A DNA stretch of 64,000 bases from Oxalobacteraceae bacterium OTU3CAMAD1 (GCA_024123915.1 CP099650.1:5766001-5830000), one strand, 5' to 3'. Shown: positions 41,712-51,221, counted from the first letter of the stretch. Program-made: numbers and translations. Notes: a model not told the origin generated them from the sequence alone.

Positions 41712-42320
41712 ATGCCTCAAACCATTATCGCCCCCGTCCAGCATGAATTGCTGATTAAAAAAAGCCGCTTTATTGCCTGCGTGCAGCCAATGACGGATCG
41801 GGCCGCCGCACAAAAAGTGGTGGCGGAGTTATGGGCGCAACATCCGCAGGCCGCGCACGTTTGCTGGGCATTATTAGCGGGCGGCCAATCGGCGGCGGTC
41901 GACGATGGTGAACCCAGCGGAACGGCCGGACGGCCTATGCTCGATGTTTTAAGACACCAGGATCTGGAGGGGGTATTGGCCACCGTCGTGCGTTATTTCG
42001 GCGGCGTAAAGCTGGGCGCGGGTGGACTGGTGCGCGCTTATACCGACAGCGTGGCACAGGCTTTATTAAGCGCCGAGAAAATCGCCATTATCAAGCTGCG
42101 CCATTTAATCTGTACGGTGCCGTATGCGATGGAAGGAATGATACGGCGCGAAATTGAAATGGCGGGGGCCAGCCTCGATAATGTATTCCACGCCGATGAC
42201 GTCAGGTTTGAATTCAGCATGGCGGACACCGCCGCCGCTTCATTCATCACCCGCCTTAACGAAGCCGGCCATGGCCGCATCCTCTGGATCGATCCCGATG
42301 ACGAATCGGCAACCGAATAA
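41712..42320 (+). CDS. yigZ: YigZ/IMPACT-family protein
   Basis: Protein of 202 aa with the UPF0029/IMPACT domain: ELLIKKSRFIACVQPM at the start, AHVCWALLAGG and DDGEPSGTAGRPMLDVL near residues 64-80, VVRYFGGVKLGAGGLVRAY near 96, and a C-terminal DUF1949-like part. E. coli YigZ function is unknown; the eukaryotic relative affects translation control. Codon use is noticeably richer in TTA, ATT and GAA-type codons than neighbouring genes. The frame is open 120 codons upstream but overlaps the helicase. The start is set by the family N-terminus. Confidence 0.88.
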   Translation: MPQTIIAPVQHELLIKKSRFIACVQPMTDRAAAQKVVAELWAQHPQAAHVCWALLAGGQSAAVDDGEPSGTAGRPMLDVLRHQDLEGVLATVVRYFGGVKLGAGGLVRAYTDSVAQALLSAEKIAIIKLRHLICTVPYAMEGMIRREIEMAGASLDNVFHADDVRFEFSMADTAAASFITRLNEAGHGRILWIDPDDESATE

Positions 42321-42395
42321 GGAAGACCGCAGGCACGCGGCTTCCATCCGTCACAAGCTCGATTTTGGTATATTCGCGCCAATAGTTGGCACGCC

Positions 42396-43556
42396 CTACC
42401 GGGGAACGCCGACCCAAGTGGCCCTGTGCCACAAGGTTTCGAATGGTCCCTGCTGATGGTTCTTCAGCCACCATACGCTGAACTGGCGCTGCAGCAGGGC
42501 CAGCACTATCCCAATCGCCAAGGCATAACTAGCGCCGGTATATTGGTACATACCCAGACCAAAGCCATAATAAATCCACGTGCCGACGATCGATTGCACG
42601 ATATAACTGGTCATGCTCATTTTCCCCAATGGCGAGAAGAACGCCAGCCAGCGCCAGGAATAAAACAGCAGCGCAAAACCGGATACCAATACCAGCATAA
42701 AGGCCACATTCGACCACGACGTGACGATCACAAGCAACGGCCGCTGAATCGCCTGGCCCGTAATCCATGACTCTGGATAAGATTTAAGCAGGTAGAACGG
42801 AATAAAAACCAGCGCTGATATAACCAGGGTCCGCAACCAGAATGCTTTATTTTCGGGCGAGGTTTTGAATACGCCTTTTCTGCCGGCCAGCATACCGAGC
42901 ATGAACAACGCGGGTATCTGGAATATACGACCATTCTCCCAGCTCCACCGCAAAGCCGCCTCTTTGCCGTTGGTCAGGTTTCCCCACCACACATCGAACA
43001 TGGAACCGTTCGCCATATATTTCGACGTGCGGCCGAAATAAGCCCACGATGCCGGATCGGCCAGTTTCTCATCAGGATTTGGCAATGCCTGGAAAAACTC
43101 CAGCCATGCATAGGGTTGCAGCAGCAATATCACGGCGATGGCCAGCACCGTTCCGCTGCGAAGACGCGCGACGGGGATCAGCGCCAGTCCCAGCACGGCG
43201 TAGATACTCAGAATGTCGCCCTGGTAGAACATGGAGTTGAACAGGCCGAATGCCAGCAGCAATGCCAGGCGCCACGCGAACCGGGGCCGGAAATCCTCGC
43301 CGCGCTGCTCGCGGCTATGCCACTGGATATAAAAGGTTATGCCGAACAGGAGGGCAAAGATGGCATAGGACTTTCCGCCGAACAGGAAGAACATGCTATC
43401 CCAGATCATTTTGTCGATCAGCTTCAGCCACTCTGGCAGCCCGCCGGGGGAAAAATAGAAGTCGAAATGCTCGATGTTGTGGAGCAGCATAATCGAGACG
43501 ATGGCGAAGCCGCGCAGCGCGTCGATCACATCCAGACGGGAGGAAGTGGTGTTCAT
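42396..43556 (-). CDS. DUF418 (YeiB-like) membrane protein
   Basis: Multi-pass inner-membrane protein of 386 aa. The N-terminal RLDVIDALRGFAIVSIMLLHNIEHF and FGGKSYAIFALLFGITFYIQW are typical, and the C-terminal DUF418 region includes FFSPLGKMSMTSYIVQSIVGTWIYYGFGLGMY. It has about ten hydrophobic segments. Relatives resemble acyltransferases of the YeiB group but their substrates are unknown. A GGAAC stretch lies just upstream of the ATG. It is convergent with yigZ and divergent from the phospholipase gene. Confidence 0.85.
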   Translation of the reverse strand: MNTTSSRLDVIDALRGFAIVSIMLLHNIEHFDFYFSPGGLPEWLKLIDKMIWDSMFFLFGGKSYAIFALLFGITFYIQWHSREQRGEDFRPRFAWRLALLLAFGLFNSMFYQGDILSIYAVLGLALIPVARLRSGTVLAIAVILLLQPYAWLEFFQALPNPDEKLADPASWAYFGRTSKYMANGSMFDVWWGNLTNGKEAALRWSWENGRIFQIPALFMLGMLAGRKGVFKTSPENKAFWLRTLVISALVFIPFYLLKSYPESWITGQAIQRPLLVIVTSWSNVAFMLVLVSGFALLFYSWRWLAFFSPLGKMSMTSYIVQSIVGTWIYYGFGLGMYQYTGASYALAIGIVLALLQRQFSVWWLKNHQQGPFETLWHRATWVGVPR

Positions 43557-43640
43557 CGGTTCCAGTTACCTTGGCAAAATGAGCAGAATGCCAAGTTTAT
43601 ATGGAAACGGTACCAGCAGTAAGTGAATTCGGGACATCGC

Positions 43641-43675
43641 CTGTCATTCAGCCGTAACACTTGCGACCTAAAGTA
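43641..43675 (+). promoter_or_regulatory. possible Pho box and -10 upstream of phospholipase C
   Basis: CTGTCAT-TCAG-CCGTAAC (43641-43658) fits the layout of a PhoB direct repeat (7-4-7), although the second half matches poorly. A TAAAGT -10-like hexamer lies about 11 bases further. Phospholipase C genes are often phosphate-regulated, so position and target agree. Confidence 0.4.
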
Positions 43676-43764
43676 GCGGGGCCGCACAGCAAAACGGTAA
43701 CACGAAGACAACAAACCACGCGCATCCCCCGGCGCGTATCCCCCAACGTCCTCACACGAATTCT

Positions 43765-46008
43765 ATGACCTCACGACGCAGCTTCCTCCTCAACAGCGCC
43801 CGCGCGGGTATCGCTGCCGGCGCTTACGCAGCCTTTCCGCCGTCGATACAGCGCGCGCTCGCCATCCCGGCCAACAATGCGACCGGCACCATCCGGGACG
43901 TCGAGCATGTGGTGATCCTGATGCAGGAGAACCGCGCGTTCGACCATTATTTCGGCACGCTCGCCGGCGTGCGCGGCTTCGGGGACCGTTTCCCCATCCC
44001 GTTGCCGGAGGGCCGCAACGTATGGCAGCAGCGCACGGGGAACGGCACCGTGATATCGCCCTTCCACCTGGATGGCAGCACCGGCAATGCGCAGCGCGCC
44101 AGCGGTACGCCGCATGACTGGCTCGACAGCCAGCTGGCCTGGGACAACGGCCGCATGGACCAGTGGCCGCGCTACAAGAATCCGATTTCGATGGGCTTTT
44201 TCAAGGAAGCCGAGCTGCCGTTCCAGTTCGCGCTGGCCAATGCGTTCACCTTGTGCGACGCCTACCACTGCGCGATGCACACGGGTACCGATGCGAACCG
44301 CTCGTTCTTCCTGACCGGCACCAATGGCGCGGTGCCGACCGGCACCGCCTTCGTCAGCAACGAGTGGGATGCCATCGATGGCCTGCCCGGCGGCGTCAAC
44401 ACCGGATACACCTGGACCACCTACGCGGAACGCCTCGAAACCGCCGGCGTGCGCTGGATGAGCTACCAGAACATGCCGGATGAATGGGGCGACAATATGC
44501 TGGGCGCGTTCCGGCAATTCAGGCGCGCCAACATCGCGTCGGGCTATCCCGTCTCCAGCGGCGGCTCGCCCGGCCGGCCCTACACCAACACCGGCCAGGC
44601 CCTGCCTTATCACGCCTATGATGCGGCGACCGACAACGCCAACAACCCGCTGTACAAAGGCGTCGCCAACACCCTGCCTGGCACCCAGCCCGAGCAGTAC
44701 CTGGATGCGTTCAAGCGCGACATCCGCGAAGGCAAGCTGCCGCAGGTCTCGTGGGTGAACGCGCCGTCGATTTACTGCGAGCATCCCGGCCCGTCCAGCC
44801 CGGTGCAGGGCGCGTGGTTCGTGCAGGAGGTCCTGGACGCCTTGACGGCCAATCCCGAGGTCTGGAGCAAGACCGTGCTGATCGTCACCTACGACGAGAA
44901 CGACGGCTATTTCGACCATGCGCCCTCGCCGTCCGCGCCTTCGCCCGACGGCAAGGGCGGCTACGCCGGCAAGACCACGCTGTCGCAAGCCCAGCTGTCA
45001 CCCGAGTACCACACCTATCCGAAGCCGGCCGGCAGTGGGGGGCAACCGGCCCCGGATGGCCGCGTCTACGGCCCCGGTCCAAGGGTGCCGCTGTTTGTGA
45101 TTTCGCCCTGGAGCCGTGGCGGCTGGGTCAACTCCCAGGTGTTCGACCACACGTCGGTGCTGCGCTTCCTGGAAGCCCGTTTCGGCGTGCAGGAGCCGAA
45201 CATCAGCCCGTTCCGCCGCGCCGTCTGCGGCGATTTGACGAGCGCCTTCAACTTTGCCACGCCCAACTCCGAGGCGCTGCCGCAGCTCGCCGGGAAAAAG
45301 AACAAAAACCAGGCCGACGCCCTGCGCGCCGCGCAGCAGCGGCTGTCGCAGATCCGGCCGCCCGCCGCGCCGAGCATGCCGGTGCAAGCCGCCGGCACCC
45401 GGCCGTCGCGCGCGCTGCCCTACGAGCTGGCGACTACCTGCGAGGTGCAGCCCGGCGCCACGATGAACGCCGCGCGGGTCGCCCTGGGCTTCGTCAATAC
45501 CGGCCGCCAGGCCGCCGTGTTCCATGTGTACGACCGCAAGGACCTGGCCGCCGTGCCGCGCCGTTACACCGTCGAGCCGGGCAAATCGCTGTCGGATGCC
45601 TGGACGCCGGCGGTCGGGGGCGCCTATGACCTGTGGGTGCTGGGGCCGAACGGCTACCACCGCCACTTCACCGGCAGCGCGCTGCGCGCCGTCGCGGCGG
45701 GCCAGCCGCGCCCGGACGTGCAGGTGCGCTGCGACGCCACCACGGCGGAGCTGGTGGTCCGCCTTGTCAACACCGGCGCCAGCGTTTGCACGTTCAACCT
45801 GAACGCGAACGCTTACGCGCCGCTCAGGCAGCTCCACACGGTCGCGCCGCGCAGCGAACTGGTGTTGCGCATTCCGGTGACAGGCAACGGTTGTTGGTAT
45901 GACTTCAGCGCCACGGTGTCGGGCCAGCCGGACTACCTGCGGCGCTTCGCCGGCCGCGTCGAGACCGGCCGGCACACGGTCAGCGACCCGGCTTTGGGCC
46001 AGGCTTAA
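43765..46008 (+). CDS. phosphocholine-specific phospholipase C, Tat-exported
   Basis: Secreted phospholipase of 747 aa. The Tat signal is SRRSFLLNSARAGIAAGAYA (residues 3-22). The acid-phosphatase/PLC catalytic domain starts with VEHVVILMQENRAFDHYFGT (about residues 46-65), which carries metal and nucleophile residues of this family, and continues to KTVLIVTYDENDGYFDHAPSP near 375. Two C-terminal DUF756 repeats follow (about 535-625 and 640-735). It hydrolyses phosphatidylcholine or sphingomyelin to release phosphocholine outside the cytoplasm. No plcR or plcN partner is adjacent. A possible Pho box lies upstream. Confidence 0.93.
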   Translation: MTSRRSFLLNSARAGIAAGAYAAFPPSIQRALAIPANNATGTIRDVEHVVILMQENRAFDHYFGTLAGVRGFGDRFPIPLPEGRNVWQQRTGNGTVISPFHLDGSTGNAQRASGTPHDWLDSQLAWDNGRMDQWPRYKNPISMGFFKEAELPFQFALANAFTLCDAYHCAMHTGTDANRSFFLTGTNGAVPTGTAFVSNEWDAIDGLPGGVNTGYTWTTYAERLETAGVRWMSYQNMPDEWGDNMLGAFRQFRRANIASGYPVSSGGSPGRPYTNTGQALPYHAYDAATDNANNPLYKGVANTLPGTQPEQYLDAFKRDIREGKLPQVSWVNAPSIYCEHPGPSSPVQGAWFVQEVLDALTANPEVWSKTVLIVTYDENDGYFDHAPSPSAPSPDGKGGYAGKTTLSQAQLSPEYHTYPKPAGSGGQPAPDGRVYGPGPRVPLFVISPWSRGGWVNSQVFDHTSVLRFLEARFGVQEPNISPFRRAVCGDLTSAFNFATPNSEALPQLAGKKNKNQADALRAAQQRLSQIRPPAAPSMPVQAAGTRPSRALPYELATTCEVQPGATMNAARVALGFVNTGRQAAVFHVYDRKDLAAVPRRYTVEPGKSLSDAWTPAVGGAYDLWVLGPNGYHRHFTGSALRAVAAGQPRPDVQVRCDATTAELVVRLVNTGASVCTFNLNANAYAPLRQLHTVAPRSELVLRIPVTGNGCWYDFSATVSGQPDYLRRFAGRVETGRHTVSDPALGQA

Positions 46009-46084
46009 GCACAGGCGGGCAACCGGCGTGGCCGGCTGCCGCTTTTTTCAATTTACTGATCTACTTCACTGCGACAGGACATTC

Positions 46085-46669
46085 ATGCATTCCATCATCC
46101 GCAAACTCGCCCTCGGCGCCGCCATGGCGCTGTGCACAGCCTGGGCCTCGGCCGCCGTGCTCGACTTCGACGACATCGTCGGTCCCGACGGTTACGCCCA
46201 CGTGCCAGACAACTACGGTGGACTGGACTGGTCGGCCGCCGGCCTGTCGGTGTTCACCGGCGAGCAGGCGCCCTTCACGCCGCATTCCGGCAACGGCAGG
46301 GTGACCACCGATTGGATCGACGGCGGGCCGGTCGCCAGCACCATCCGCTTCCTGGCGCCAACCGTGTTCAACGGCGCCTGGTTCTCGGGTTTCAGCGACA
46401 GCAACGTGCGCTTTGACTTATATGTCGGAAATCAGCTGGTCGCGAGTTCGGCAGTGCTGCAACTGTCGGACGCGCCGGCCTACCTGGCCGCCGGCTGGGA
46501 TGGCGCCGTCGACAAAATCGTCGTTTCCAGCGGCTTTCAAGGGTCGTATGTGATGGACGACCTGAGCTTCCAGAGCGCGTCGCCGGTGCCTGAGCCTGGA
46601 TCGATGACGCTACTGTTGGCCGGAATGGGGCTCATCGGCGCTCTGCGGCTGCGCCGGTCGGGCCGCTAG
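46085..46669 (+). CDS. PEP-CTERM sorting-domain protein
   Basis: Exported protein of 194 aa. It has a signal peptide (residues 1-23, ending ASAAV), a beta-rich body (LDFDDIVGPDGYAHVPDNYGG at the mature start; TIRFLAPTVFNGAWFSGFSD), and a C-terminal PEP-CTERM: VPEPGS, a hydrophobic helix (MTLLLAGMGLIGAL) and basic RLRRSGR. Exosortase would cleave at PEP and anchor or release the protein; no exosortase gene is in the window. The start at 46085 is where the signal peptide begins; the open frame upstream overlaps the phospholipase gene in another frame. The body is of unknown function. Confidence 0.85.
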   Translation: MHSIIRKLALGAAMALCTAWASAAVLDFDDIVGPDGYAHVPDNYGGLDWSAAGLSVFTGEQAPFTPHSGNGRVTTDWIDGGPVASTIRFLAPTVFNGAWFSGFSDSNVRFDLYVGNQLVASSAVLQLSDAPAYLAAGWDGAVDKIVVSSGFQGSYVMDDLSFQSASPVPEPGSMTLLLAGMGLIGALRLRRSGR

Positions 46670-46671
46670 GC

Positions 46672-46711
46672 TGGCCGATTACGGCGTGCCGCCTAATCCG
46701 CCCTACGTGTT
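46672..46711. repeat. half copy of the GGCGGATTA-type repeat
   Basis: This 40-base stretch is almost identical (one mismatch by eye) to the reverse complement of the left arm of the hairpin at 57161-57264. Its core is CTAATCCGCCCTACGTGTT. It begins two bases after the PEP-CTERM stop. Confidence 0.75.
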
Positions 46712-46720
46712 ACCCCGGTA

Positions 46721-46844
46721 AATTGTTAGCGCGACGGCCGGAACAATTTTAGCGAGAAGGCCGGAGCAATTGTTAGCGCGACGGGCGGAACAATTGTTAG
46801 CGCGACCGTCGGAACACTCTTTAGCGGGAGAGTCGGAAGACTTT
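46721..46844. repeat. tandem 24-bp repeat grown from the chemoreceptor 3' end
   Basis: There are five units of 24, 24, 24, 23 and about 24 bases. Read on the minus strand each unit resembles TTCCGNCNNTCGCGCTAAC. The first unit is the real gene end (codons for FRLSR and the stop at 46821-46823). TAA triplets recur at 46797-46799, 46773-46775, 46749-46751 and 46726-46728. Confidence 0.85.
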
Positions 46845-48365
46845 CACCGCCTCTGCCAGCTGGTCGGCCTGCGCCTGCAAGGCGCCGGCCGCCGCTGCGG
46901 CCTGCTCCACCAGCGCGGCGTTTTGCTGCGTGGTGCTGTCGATGCTGCCGATCGCTTGGTTGATCTGCTCGATCCCCAGTTCCTGCTCGCGGCTGGCAGT
47001 GGCGATCTCGCCGACGATGGTGTTGACGCGGCTGATGCCGGTGACGATCTCGTCCATCGTGCCGCCGGCCTGGCCGACCAGCACGCTGCCCGCCCCCACC
47101 TGCGCGACCGACGCGTCGATCAACTGCTTGATCTCCTTGGCGGCAGAATCGGACCTGTGCGCCAGGTTGCGCACCTCGGAGGCGACCACCGCGAAGCCAC
47201 GGCCCTGCTCGCCCGCGCGCGCCGCTTCCACGGCCGCGTTCAACGCCAGGATATTGGTCTGGAACGCGATCCCCTCGATCACGCCGATGATGTCGACGAT
47301 CTTTTGCGACGAGGCGTTGATCGCGCCCATCGTCTCGACCACCTGCGTCATGACCGCGCCGCCCTTACTGGCGACCTGGGCCGCCGACGACGCCAGGTCG
47401 TTGGCCTGCCCCGCGTTGCTGGAATTTTGCTTCACCGCCGACGTCAACTCCTCCATCGACGAGGCCGTCTCCTCAAGCGAGCTGGCCTGCGACTCGGTGC
47501 GCGACGACAGGTCCATATTGCCGGAGGCGATTTCGCTCGACGCCAGGGCGATGGCGTCGGTGCCGCTGCGCACCTGGCTGACAATCGTGTGCAGGCTGGC
47601 GTTCATATTGGCCAGCGCCCGCTTGAGCAGGCCGGTTTCCGAGATATCGGCCGCGTCGAGCGTCATGCGGCCGGACAAATCCCCCTTCGACACGTTCTCC
47701 GCGAACCCGACCGCCTCGTTCAGCGGCTGCATGATGGAGCGGGTGATCAGTTGGCCGATCACCACCGCCACCACCACCGCCAGCAGCGAGAAGCCGATGA
47801 TCTGGTAGCGCGAGTTGGCTACGGCGCTGTCGCCGACCAGCTTGGCCGACTCCGAATTCTTCTCGATCAGATCGCTCAGCGTCGACATGCTTTTTTCCAG
47901 CACGCGGAAGCTGTCCATGAAGCCGGCGAACTTGGCCTGCGCCGCGTCCTTGTTGGTCAGCGACAGCTCGACCATTTCCTCGGTGTTTTTCAGGTAGCGC
48001 TCGACGTCCGGCCGCACCGTGGCGATGGCGGCCCGCACCTGGTCATCGATGTCGGCCGCCTCCATGTCCTTTATGCCGCTGCGGAACAGCGCCATATGCT
48101 CGGCCAGGTCCTCGCGCACGCCCTTGACCTCGGCCGGATCGTTCTTCTCGGCGGCAATGCGCGCGGCCAGCACATCGGCGCGCAGCGCGTCGTGCATCAT
48201 ATCGGCCTGCAACTGATCCTTCATCGCCGCGCTGTTGGTGCTGATGGCGTGGATCGCCCCGTCGAGCACCTGTACCGCCACGTAACCGACTACGCCAACC
48301 AGGCTGACAAACGCCAGCGTGACCACATTCGATAACAGCAAGCGCTGCCTGATCGTCAACCGCAT
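46821..48365 (-). CDS. methyl-accepting chemotaxis protein
   Basis: Chemoreceptor of 514 aa. TM1 is at about residues 10-32, followed by a periplasmic four-helix-bundle domain (35-185), TM2 (about 188-210, [19 protein letters not shown]), HAMP (212-265) and the signalling domain with the conserved hairpin tip [35 protein letters not shown] (about 372-406). The C-terminus ends AVKVFRLSR with no WxxF CheR/CheB tether. The last codons form the first unit of a tandem repeat that continues beyond the stop. No che operon is present nearby. The ligand is unknown. Confidence 0.93.
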   Translation of the reverse strand: MRLTIRQRLLLSNVVTLAFVSLVGVVGYVAVQVLDGAIHAISTNSAAMKDQLQADMMHDALRADVLAARIAAEKNDPAEVKGVREDLAEHMALFRSGIKDMEAADIDDQVRAAIATVRPDVERYLKNTEEMVELSLTNKDAAQAKFAGFMDSFRVLEKSMSTLSDLIEKNSESAKLVGDSAVANSRYQIIGFSLLAVVVAVVIGQLITRSIMQPLNEAVGFAENVSKGDLSGRMTLDAADISETGLLKRALANMNASLHTIVSQVRSGTDAIALASSEIASGNMDLSSRTESQASSLEETASSMEELTSAVKQNSSNAGQANDLASSAAQVASKGGAVMTQVVETMGAINASSQKIVDIIGVIEGIAFQTNILALNAAVEAARAGEQGRGFAVVASEVRNLAHRSDSAAKEIKQLIDASVAQVGAGSVLVGQAGGTMDEIVTGISRVNTIVGEIATASREQELGIEQINQAIGSIDSTTQQNAALVEQAAAAAGALQAQADQLAEAVKVFRLSR

Positions 48366-48377
48366 GGGAACTCCTGC

Positions 48378-49163
48378 TTAAAACTTCATGGAAAGGCCGA
48401 CGGTCCAGCCCCAGTCCGGCGTCCTGCTATTGAGGCCGCGCGACAGCGCCGTATCGAGTTGCACAGTCTTGGTCAACAGGTAGGCCACGCCGGCGTTGAG
48501 GCTGCTCGACGTTCCGCCATCGCGCACATGGGCGATCTGCTCGGACGAATACTCGACAAAGCTGCGGAACTCATCGGTCCACCCCTTGCCGATCACGACG
48601 CCAAGGATGCCACCGGTGTAGCGGTCGCCGTCGTCGTTGACCTGCGATGCGATGCCGGGCATCACGCCCAGCGAAAAGTCATTGGCGAGCTCCCATTCGG
48701 CCACCATCCGCAATGAAGCGCCCTTGCCTTGCGCGCGGAAAGGCGCCGAGCCGGTGTCCAGGTCCACATGGGCCAGCAGGCCGATCGATGGCCGCGCACC
48801 CTGCTCGTCGGCGGCGTGCCATTTGACGCCGAGCGAGACGTCGCCGTAGCCGCTTTCGGTGAAGCGGGCGCCGCTGGCGGTATCGGTCGACGTGGCGCGA
48901 ATGCGGCCGGCCGTTTCCAGCCGCACCTCCCAATCTTCGCTGACGCCGTAGCGCAACAGGGTCGGTGTCGCGTATGCTTTGTCCTTGATGCCGTCGGCCT
49001 TGTTGCGATCGCCGGCGAGGCTGGTTTCGATCTGGAAGCGTCCCTTGCCGACGACGTTGCTGGACTCGACGAAATCGGGCCGGTCGGTGGCGATTTCATC
49101 CTCCGCCGCCAGTGCCAGCGCAGGCAACATAAGCAGTACGACAACCATATTTTTGATAGCCAT
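48378..49163 (-). CDS. outer-membrane transporter-like protein (MetA/phenol-degradation type)
   Basis: Exported beta-barrel candidate of 261 aa with a signal peptide (MAIKNMVVVLLMLPALALAA). The mature start EDEIATDRPDFVESSNVVGKGRFQIETSL is typical of proteins annotated as transporters near phenol-degradation genes, and the sequence ends in a barrel-like WGWTVGLSMKF with terminal Phe. Alternating hydrophobic strands run throughout. The substrate is unknown. The start at 49163 follows GGAGAAGG; an upstream ATG adds 14 basic residues. It ends 12 bp before the chemoreceptor start in the same direction, so the two may be co-transcribed. Confidence 0.78.
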   Translation of the reverse strand: MAIKNMVVVLLMLPALALAAEDEIATDRPDFVESSNVVGKGRFQIETSLAGDRNKADGIKDKAYATPTLLRYGVSEDWEVRLETAGRIRATSTDTASGARFTESGYGDVSLGVKWHAADEQGARPSIGLLAHVDLDTGSAPFRAQGKGASLRMVAEWELANDFSLGVMPGIASQVNDDGDRYTGGILGVVIGKGWTDEFRSFVEYSSEQIAHVRDGGTSSSLNAGVAYLLTKTVQLDTALSRGLNSRTPDWGWTVGLSMKF

Positions 49164-49254
49164 GGACCTTCTCCAACGACGATGTTCTGGACCCCACCGT
49201 AACACATTGATTTACATCAACGGTTGGTAAATTTCCACACGAACACATTTCCAT

Positions 49255-49794
49255 ATGACTTCAATCGAGCAACTCACATCCGAAGATTTCGATCTTTTCC
49301 TCGCCTATCTCAACGACCACTTGTCGGACAACGGCCGCGACGGCACAGGCTATTTCCAGCCGCTGTCGCGCGACGATTCGCGCTTCCCCGCCGACAAGGC
49401 GGACGCCTTCAAGACCGGCATGGGCATCGACGTGGGCGCGCCCGGCTGGCGCCGCGTCTGGGTGGCGCGCGACGCGGACGGACGCATCGCCGGCCACATC
49501 GACCTGCGCGCGCATGCGGAGCGCTACGCCGCCCACCGCTGCCTGCTGGGGATGGGTGTCGATCGCGGCCAGCGCAAGGCTGGCTTGGGCGGCCGCCTGA
49601 TCGCGCACGCGCAATCGTGGGCGGTTCAGTCCGCGCGGCTCGGATGGATCGACTTGCAGGTGCTGTCCTCCAACACCCCCGCCATCAATCTCTACCTGCG
49701 CAACGGCTTCCACAAGACCGGCGAAATCGAAGACATGTTCGACATCGACGGCCGGCGTTTTTCGTACAGCGGCATGAGCAAGCGCCTGGGCTGA
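49255..49794 (+). CDS. GNAT-family N-acetyltransferase
   Basis: Acetyltransferase of 179 aa. Motif A of the acetyl-CoA site is visible as RCLLGMGVDRGQRKAGLGGRLIAHAQSWA (about residues 94-122, with the Q/RxxGxG/A element RKAGLGG), followed by NTPAINLYLRNGFHKTGEI (about 139-157), the usual C-terminal motif. The target amine is unknown. It is a single gene; the enhancer-like palindrome of the following exporter operon lies 9 bases beyond its stop. Confidence 0.85.
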   Translation: MTSIEQLTSEDFDLFLAYLNDHLSDNGRDGTGYFQPLSRDDSRFPADKADAFKTGMGIDVGAPGWRRVWVARDADGRIAGHIDLRAHAERYAAHRCLLGMGVDRGQRKAGLGGRLIAHAQSWAVQSARLGWIDLQVLSSNTPAINLYLRNGFHKTGEIEDMFDIDGRRFSYSGMSKRLG

Positions 49795-49803
49795 TCCCAG
49801 GGG

Positions 49804-49819
49804 TGTCCGTTTCCGGACA
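49804..49819. promoter_or_regulatory. enhancer-like palindrome for the exporter operon
   Basis: TGTCCG-TTTC-CGGACA is a perfect inverted repeat about 100 bp upstream of the sigma-54 promoter, the usual distance for an NtrC-type activator site. The operon itself encodes such an activator. The binding is inferred. Confidence 0.6.
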
Positions 49820-49916
49820 AGGGTGAGCGAAGCCGGGCAACCGCCCTCCGCGCCGGCGGCCACTTAACCGTTGCTATCGCATTGATTTATATGACCTAAT
49901 CAAAAAAACAACCCGG

Positions 49917-49932
49917 TGGCACGGCGATTGCA
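49917..49932 (+). promoter_or_regulatory. sigma-54 promoter of the exporter operon
   Basis: TGGCACG-GCGA-TTGCA matches the -24/-12 consensus (TGGCACG-N4-TTGCA), with the invariant GG and GC ten bases apart. It lies 45 bases before the start codon of the membrane-fusion protein. Confidence 0.9.
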
Positions 49933-49976
49933 ATAGTGAGGGGAACACCATCTCCACTCACTATTGACGCATCAAC

Positions 49977-51221
49977 ATGGACCAGGCCCTCAACCCCAAG
50001 ATCATCGCCGGCCGGCGCCGCAAGACCTTGCTCGCCATCGCCGCGCTGCTGGCCACGCTGTGCGTCGGCGCCTGGGGCATCAACCGCGCCGTCACTCCGA
50101 GCGTGGAGGCGGGCGGCGTCAGCATCGCCGAGGTGCGGGTCGGCGATATCGCCAACACCATCAACGCGTCGGGCATCGTCATCCCCATCCACGAAGCGCT
50201 GGTCGCCAGCCCGATCCAGACCCGCGTTGCCAAAGTCCAGGCCAAGCTGGGCCAGCAGGTACAGGCCGGCGAGCTGCTGCTGGAACTGGACAATCGCACC
50301 GTGCTGCTGGCGATCGACAGCCTCAAGGAACAGCTGGCGCAACAGGAAAACCGCATCCTGGCGCTGACCCTGGAGCTGGAGCAGAAACGCAAGGAGCTGC
50401 TGAGCGCCATCGAGTTGCTGGAACTGGACCTGCAGGCCACGCGCGTGCGCCTGGGCCGCAACCAGACCTTGCGCAAGGCCGGCGGCGTCTCGGCCGAGGA
50501 TCTGCTCACGGCCGAGCTCAACGTCCAGCGCAACGAGATCCAGCTGCGGCAAAAACGCGAACAGATCGAGGGCAGCAAGCGCGTCACCTCCAGCAACATC
50601 GAAGGCGCGCGGCTGCAAAAAAACATCCTGCAAAAACAGTTGCAGGAGCAGCAGCAACTGCTGGCGCAAACCCAGGTGCGGGCGCCGTTCGCCGGCATGC
50701 TGACCTTCCTGCTGGCCGACGAGGGTGCCAGCCTGGCCACGGGCCAGCTGGTCGCCAGGGTATCCGAGCTGAACAACTACAAGGTCGAGGCTTCGCTGTC
50801 CGACTTCCATGCGCGCGCGCTCAGCGCCGGCCAGCCGGTGCTGGTCGAACAGGGCAACGTCAAGCTCCAGGGCGAAGTCCACACCATCCTGCCCGAGATC
50901 CAGAACGGCACCGTCAAGCTGCTGGTGACCCTGGCCAACCCGCACCACGCGATACTGCGCAACAAGCTGCGCGTCGAGGTTAACATCGTCACCGAGCAAA
51001 AAAAGAACATCCTGCTGGCCGACAGCGGTCCCGCCTTCAACGGCCGGGGCCCGCAGGAGATCTTCGTCGTGCGCGACGGCGTGGCCCGCAAGACCACGCT
51101 CGACATCGGCGCCAGCGACGGCAAGAACGTCGAAATCAAGGCCGGCGCCCGCGCCGGCGACCGCCTCATCATCTCGGACACCCGCAACTACAAAGACCGC
51201 GACAGCATCCGCGTCGACTAA
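49977..51221 (+). CDS. HlyD/RND-type membrane-fusion protein of ABC exporter
   Basis: Periplasmic adaptor of 414 aa. An N-terminal membrane anchor (TLLAIAALLATLCVGAWGI, about residues 17-35) precedes a barrel-sandwich lipoyl half (VAKVQAKLGQQVQAGELLLELDN near 83), a long coiled-coil hairpin (about 105-230) and the second lipoyl half with TQVRAPFAGMLTFLLADEG. A beta-barrel and membrane-proximal domain follow. It links the inner-membrane ABC components to an outer-membrane channel that is not encoded here. It is the first gene behind the sigma-54 promoter, and the ATPase follows after 21 bp. Confidence 0.9.
   Translation: MDQALNPKIIAGRRRKTLLAIAALLATLCVGAWGINRAVTPSVEAGGVSIAEVRVGDIANTINASGIVIPIHEALVASPIQTRVAKVQAKLGQQVQAGELLLELDNRTVLLAIDSLKEQLAQQENRILALTLELEQKRKELLSAIELLELDLQATRVRLGRNQTLRKAGGVSAEDLLTAELNVQRNEIQLRQKREQIEGSKRVTSSNIEGARLQKNILQKQLQEQQQLLAQTQVRAPFAGMLTFLLADEGASLATGQLVARVSELNNYKVEASLSDFHARALSAGQPVLVEQGNVKLQGEVHTILPEIQNGTVKLLVTLANPHHAILRNKLRVEVNIVTEQKKNILLADSGPAFNGRGPQEIFVVRDGVARKTTLDIGASDGKNVEIKAGARAGDRLIISDTRNYKDRDSIRVD

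Noticed and set aside
46721..46844. CRISPR-like tandem repeats
   Set aside because: Units are contiguous without spacers and derive from the end of the chemoreceptor gene; no cas gene is nearby.
46770..48335. 521-codon plus-strand frame opposite the first chemoreceptor
   Set aside because: Antisense shadow rich in Arg, His, Asp and Leu with no domain.
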